From Streptomyces sp. cg36 (GTDB lineage Bacteria > Actinomycetota > Actinomycetes > Streptomycetales > Streptomycetaceae): a stretch of DNA of 64,000 bases. Shown here piece by piece: positions 62,697-64,000 of the stretch; within the stretch, counting starts at the first letter, position 1; each line of letters begins with the position of its first letter. The stretch lies in assembly GCF_041080675.1 (NCBI RefSeq), contig NZ_CP163520.1, forward strand, positions 5,270,001 to 5,334,000, read 5' to 3'. The position numbers were made by a program, and so were the translations under genes. A model generated the notes under the pieces. The model was not told the DNA's origin, made no database searches, and was given only the letters and a program-made list of their open reading frames with translations.

Positions 62697-62930
62697 ATGG
62701 GTGCACACAGGCGGAAGTGCGACTGGTGCGGCAGCGGTACGCCCATCGTGCGGGACATGGAACCCGTCAATGCCGACTACCAGTACTGGTGCGAGGAATG
62801 CGCGCGGGCGCTGATCATAAAAGGCGACCCGATCGAGACCTACCGGGAGCTGGAGGGCGAGCCGATCTACGGCCGCCTCCTGGAGGCCCACTGCACCCTC
62901 AAGAGGTTCTACTCGTTCGCCACGGCCTGA
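62697..62930 (+). CDS. Small zinc-ribbon protein, 77 aa
   Basis: Two cysteine pairs, CDWC (8-11) and CEEC (32-35), make a compact zinc ribbon. They are followed by a helical part (GDPIETYRELEGEPIYGRLL) with a late Cys. Such proteins often bind nucleic acid or act as adaptors, but I cannot assign a role. ATG 62697 has GGAG with 5-nt spacing. Its last 32 bp overlap the 3' end of the convergent glycosyltransferase gene. Confidence 0.7.
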   Translation: MGAHRRKCDWCGSGTPIVRDMEPVNADYQYWCEECARALIIKGDPIETYRELEGEPIYGRLLEAHCTLKRFYSFATA

Positions 62931-64000
62931 GCGCCGCCGCCACGAAAACGGCCCCGGCCAGCGGATACAGCGCCGACAGCGCCATCTGCACACCGCTCTG
63001 CGCGAGTTCGGGCCGCCCCGCACCGTGCGGCACCCACCACAGGGCGTACGAGCAGAACAGCGCGCCCGCGACCGTCGCCCGGCGCGGCCCGCCCCGCCCC
63101 AGCAGCACCAGCGCGGGCACGCACCACACCCAGTGGTGCGACCAGGACACCGGGCTGACCAGGAGCGCGGTCACCGCGCAGCACAGCACGGCCGGGGCCC
63201 GCTCCCCGCGCCCCTCCAGCCGTACCGCCGCCCACAGCCCCAGCGCCGCCGTGACGGCCGCGACCGCCGCCCACCAGGCGCCGGGGTCCCCGGTGTGCAG
63301 CAGGCGCGCCAGCACCCCGCGCAGTGACTGGTTGGCGGTGTCCTCGGCCCGGCCCACCCGGCCCGCCTCGAACACGGCCGAGGTCCAAAAGCGCCACGAG
63401 TCGGCGGGCAGGGCCGCGGCCGAGGCCAGGGTCGCCCCGGCGAACACGGCGCAGGCCGTCGCCGCCCGCCGCAGCAGTTCCCTCCCCCCGCGACTACGCG
63501 CGCGTAGCGTTCCGCCCAGCAGCAGGAAGAGCGCGAACAGGGCTGGGGTGAGCTTGACCGCCGCCGCCAGCCCGATCCCCGCCCCCGCGCCCCGGTGCCC
63601 CGTCCTGCGGGTGAAGTCCCACAGGACGGCGACCGCGAGCAGCAGATTGATCTGGCCGTAGCGCAGCGTCGTCCACACCGGCTCGCACCACACGGTCAGC
63701 GCCGCCACCCACAGCGCCGCCCCCGGCCGCCCGCCTCCCGCGAGCCGCAGGGACAGCTGGGCGAGCGCGACCAGCAGGGCGAGGTTGGCGGCCGTGGCGA
63801 GCGTGCGCATCTGTTCCACCCCGAGCAGCGTCAGGGGTGTGAACAGCAGCGCGGCGAAGGGCGGGTAGGTGGTGGGCAGCCGCGCGCGCGTGGCGCGCAT
63901 CGCGTACAGGTCCGCCCCGGCCCGCACGGTGGCGCCCTCCGCCCGGTAGACCATCAGGTCGATCATCGACACCCCGGCGGCCCGCTGGGCGGCCCAGAAG
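62899..64000 (-). CDS. GT87-type polyprenol-dependent glycosyltransferase (5' end outside window)
   Basis: At least 366 residues are visible, and the frame is still open at the window edge. About nine membrane helices are seen. Family-like segments are DLMVYRAEGATVRAGADLY, TTYPPFAALLFTPLTLLG, LRYGQINLLLAVAVLWDF and the late SPVSWSHHWVWCVPALVLL. This pattern matches mannosyltransferases of family GT87 (DUF2029), which use polyprenyl-phosphate sugars outside the membrane. An ATG at 63972 is internal, since family-like sequence continues upstream. It is probably part of lipoglycan or surface-glycan synthesis. Confidence 0.8.
   Translation of the reverse strand, partial: FWAAQRAAGVSMIDLMVYRAEGATVRAGADLYAMRATRARLPTTYPPFAALLFTPLTLLGVEQMRTLATAANLALLVALAQLSLRLAGGGRPGAALWVAALTVWCEPVWTTLRYGQINLLLAVAVLWDFTRRTGHRGAGAGIGLAAAVKLTPALFALFLLLGGTLRARSRGGRELLRRAATACAVFAGATLASAAALPADSWRFWTSAVFEAGRVGRAEDTANQSLRGVLARLLHTGDPGAWWAAVAAVTAALGLWAAVRLEGRGERAPAVLCCAVTALLVSPVSWSHHWVWCVPALVLLGRGGPRRATVAGALFCSYALWWVPHGAGRPELAQSGVQMALSALYPLAGAVFVAAALRPWRTSRTS

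Overview
The window is a high-GC stretch of a Streptomyces-type actinomycete chromosome. The evidence is the codon bias, the GTG starts, the gene order tig-clpP1-clpP2-clpX-valS-folC-ndk-mreBCD-pbp2-rodA-rne-rplU-rpmA-obg-proB-proA-nadD-rsfS, the scaffold-rich RNase E, and the rarity of TTA codons. I see no rRNA, CRISPR array, insertion sequence or prophage. Three tRNA genes are present (Gly-TCC, Pro-TGG, Ala-GGC).

Layout. 0-3.4 kb: end of an ABC exporter operon (ATPase tail and FtsX-type permease), an HD-domain protein and a tiny membrane protein. 3.4-8.5 kb: two tRNAs, then trigger factor, ClpP1, ClpP2 and ClpX, with a candidate ClgR operator before clpP1. 8.5-12.4 kb: a Pro/Gln/Tyr-rich membrane protein, and valS. 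12.4-15.3 kb: an insert between valS and folC, holding an orphan histidine kinase and a second MreB-like actin on opposite strands, with six copies of a dispersed repeat between them. 15.3-24.5 kb: folC, a DUF4233 protein, ndk and the mreB-mreC-mreD-pbp2-rodA morphogenesis cluster. 24.5-34.6 kb: a CYTH/CHAD protein, the radical-SAM protein TIGR03960, an unusual Trp/Arg-rich membrane protein, the TIGR03936 protein and the large RNase E. 34.9-39.5 kb: an unknown protein with a Gly/Ser/Arg repeat linker, ribosomal proteins L21 and L27, and Obg. 39.7-49 kb: a surface-polysaccharide group with a Stealth phosphotransferase, a GT4-Stealth fusion with a coupled partner, a lipoprotein PIG-L deacetylase and a UDP-glucose epimerase. 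49-52.4 kb: proB, a TTA-containing gene and proA. 52.5-59.9 kb: two membrane proteins sharing an N-terminal motif, an M48 peptidase, two tiny membrane proteins, nadD, a divergent LCP protein, rsfS, a histidine phosphatase and tRNA-Ala. 60-64 kb: a divergent XRE regulator/MFS efflux pair, a zinc-ribbon protein and a GT87 glycosyltransferase that runs off the end.

How the genes fit together. Protein quality control (tig, clp) and translation (valS, L21, L27, Obg, RsfS, RNase E) frame two envelope modules: the Mre/PBP2/RodA elongation or spore-wall machinery, and a cell-wall glycopolymer module (Stealth, GalE, PIG-L, LCP). From memory, the corresponding S. coelicolor region encodes members of a spore-wall synthesising complex and an LCP-type glycopolymer transferase. 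I could not check this here.

Three regulatory patterns recur. Ten genes have a TANNNT hexamer 6-8 nt before the start codon, which suggests leaderless mRNAs. Two genes appear to start with CTG. A roughly 45-bp dispersed element sits at gene 3' ends and is oriented with the upstream gene.
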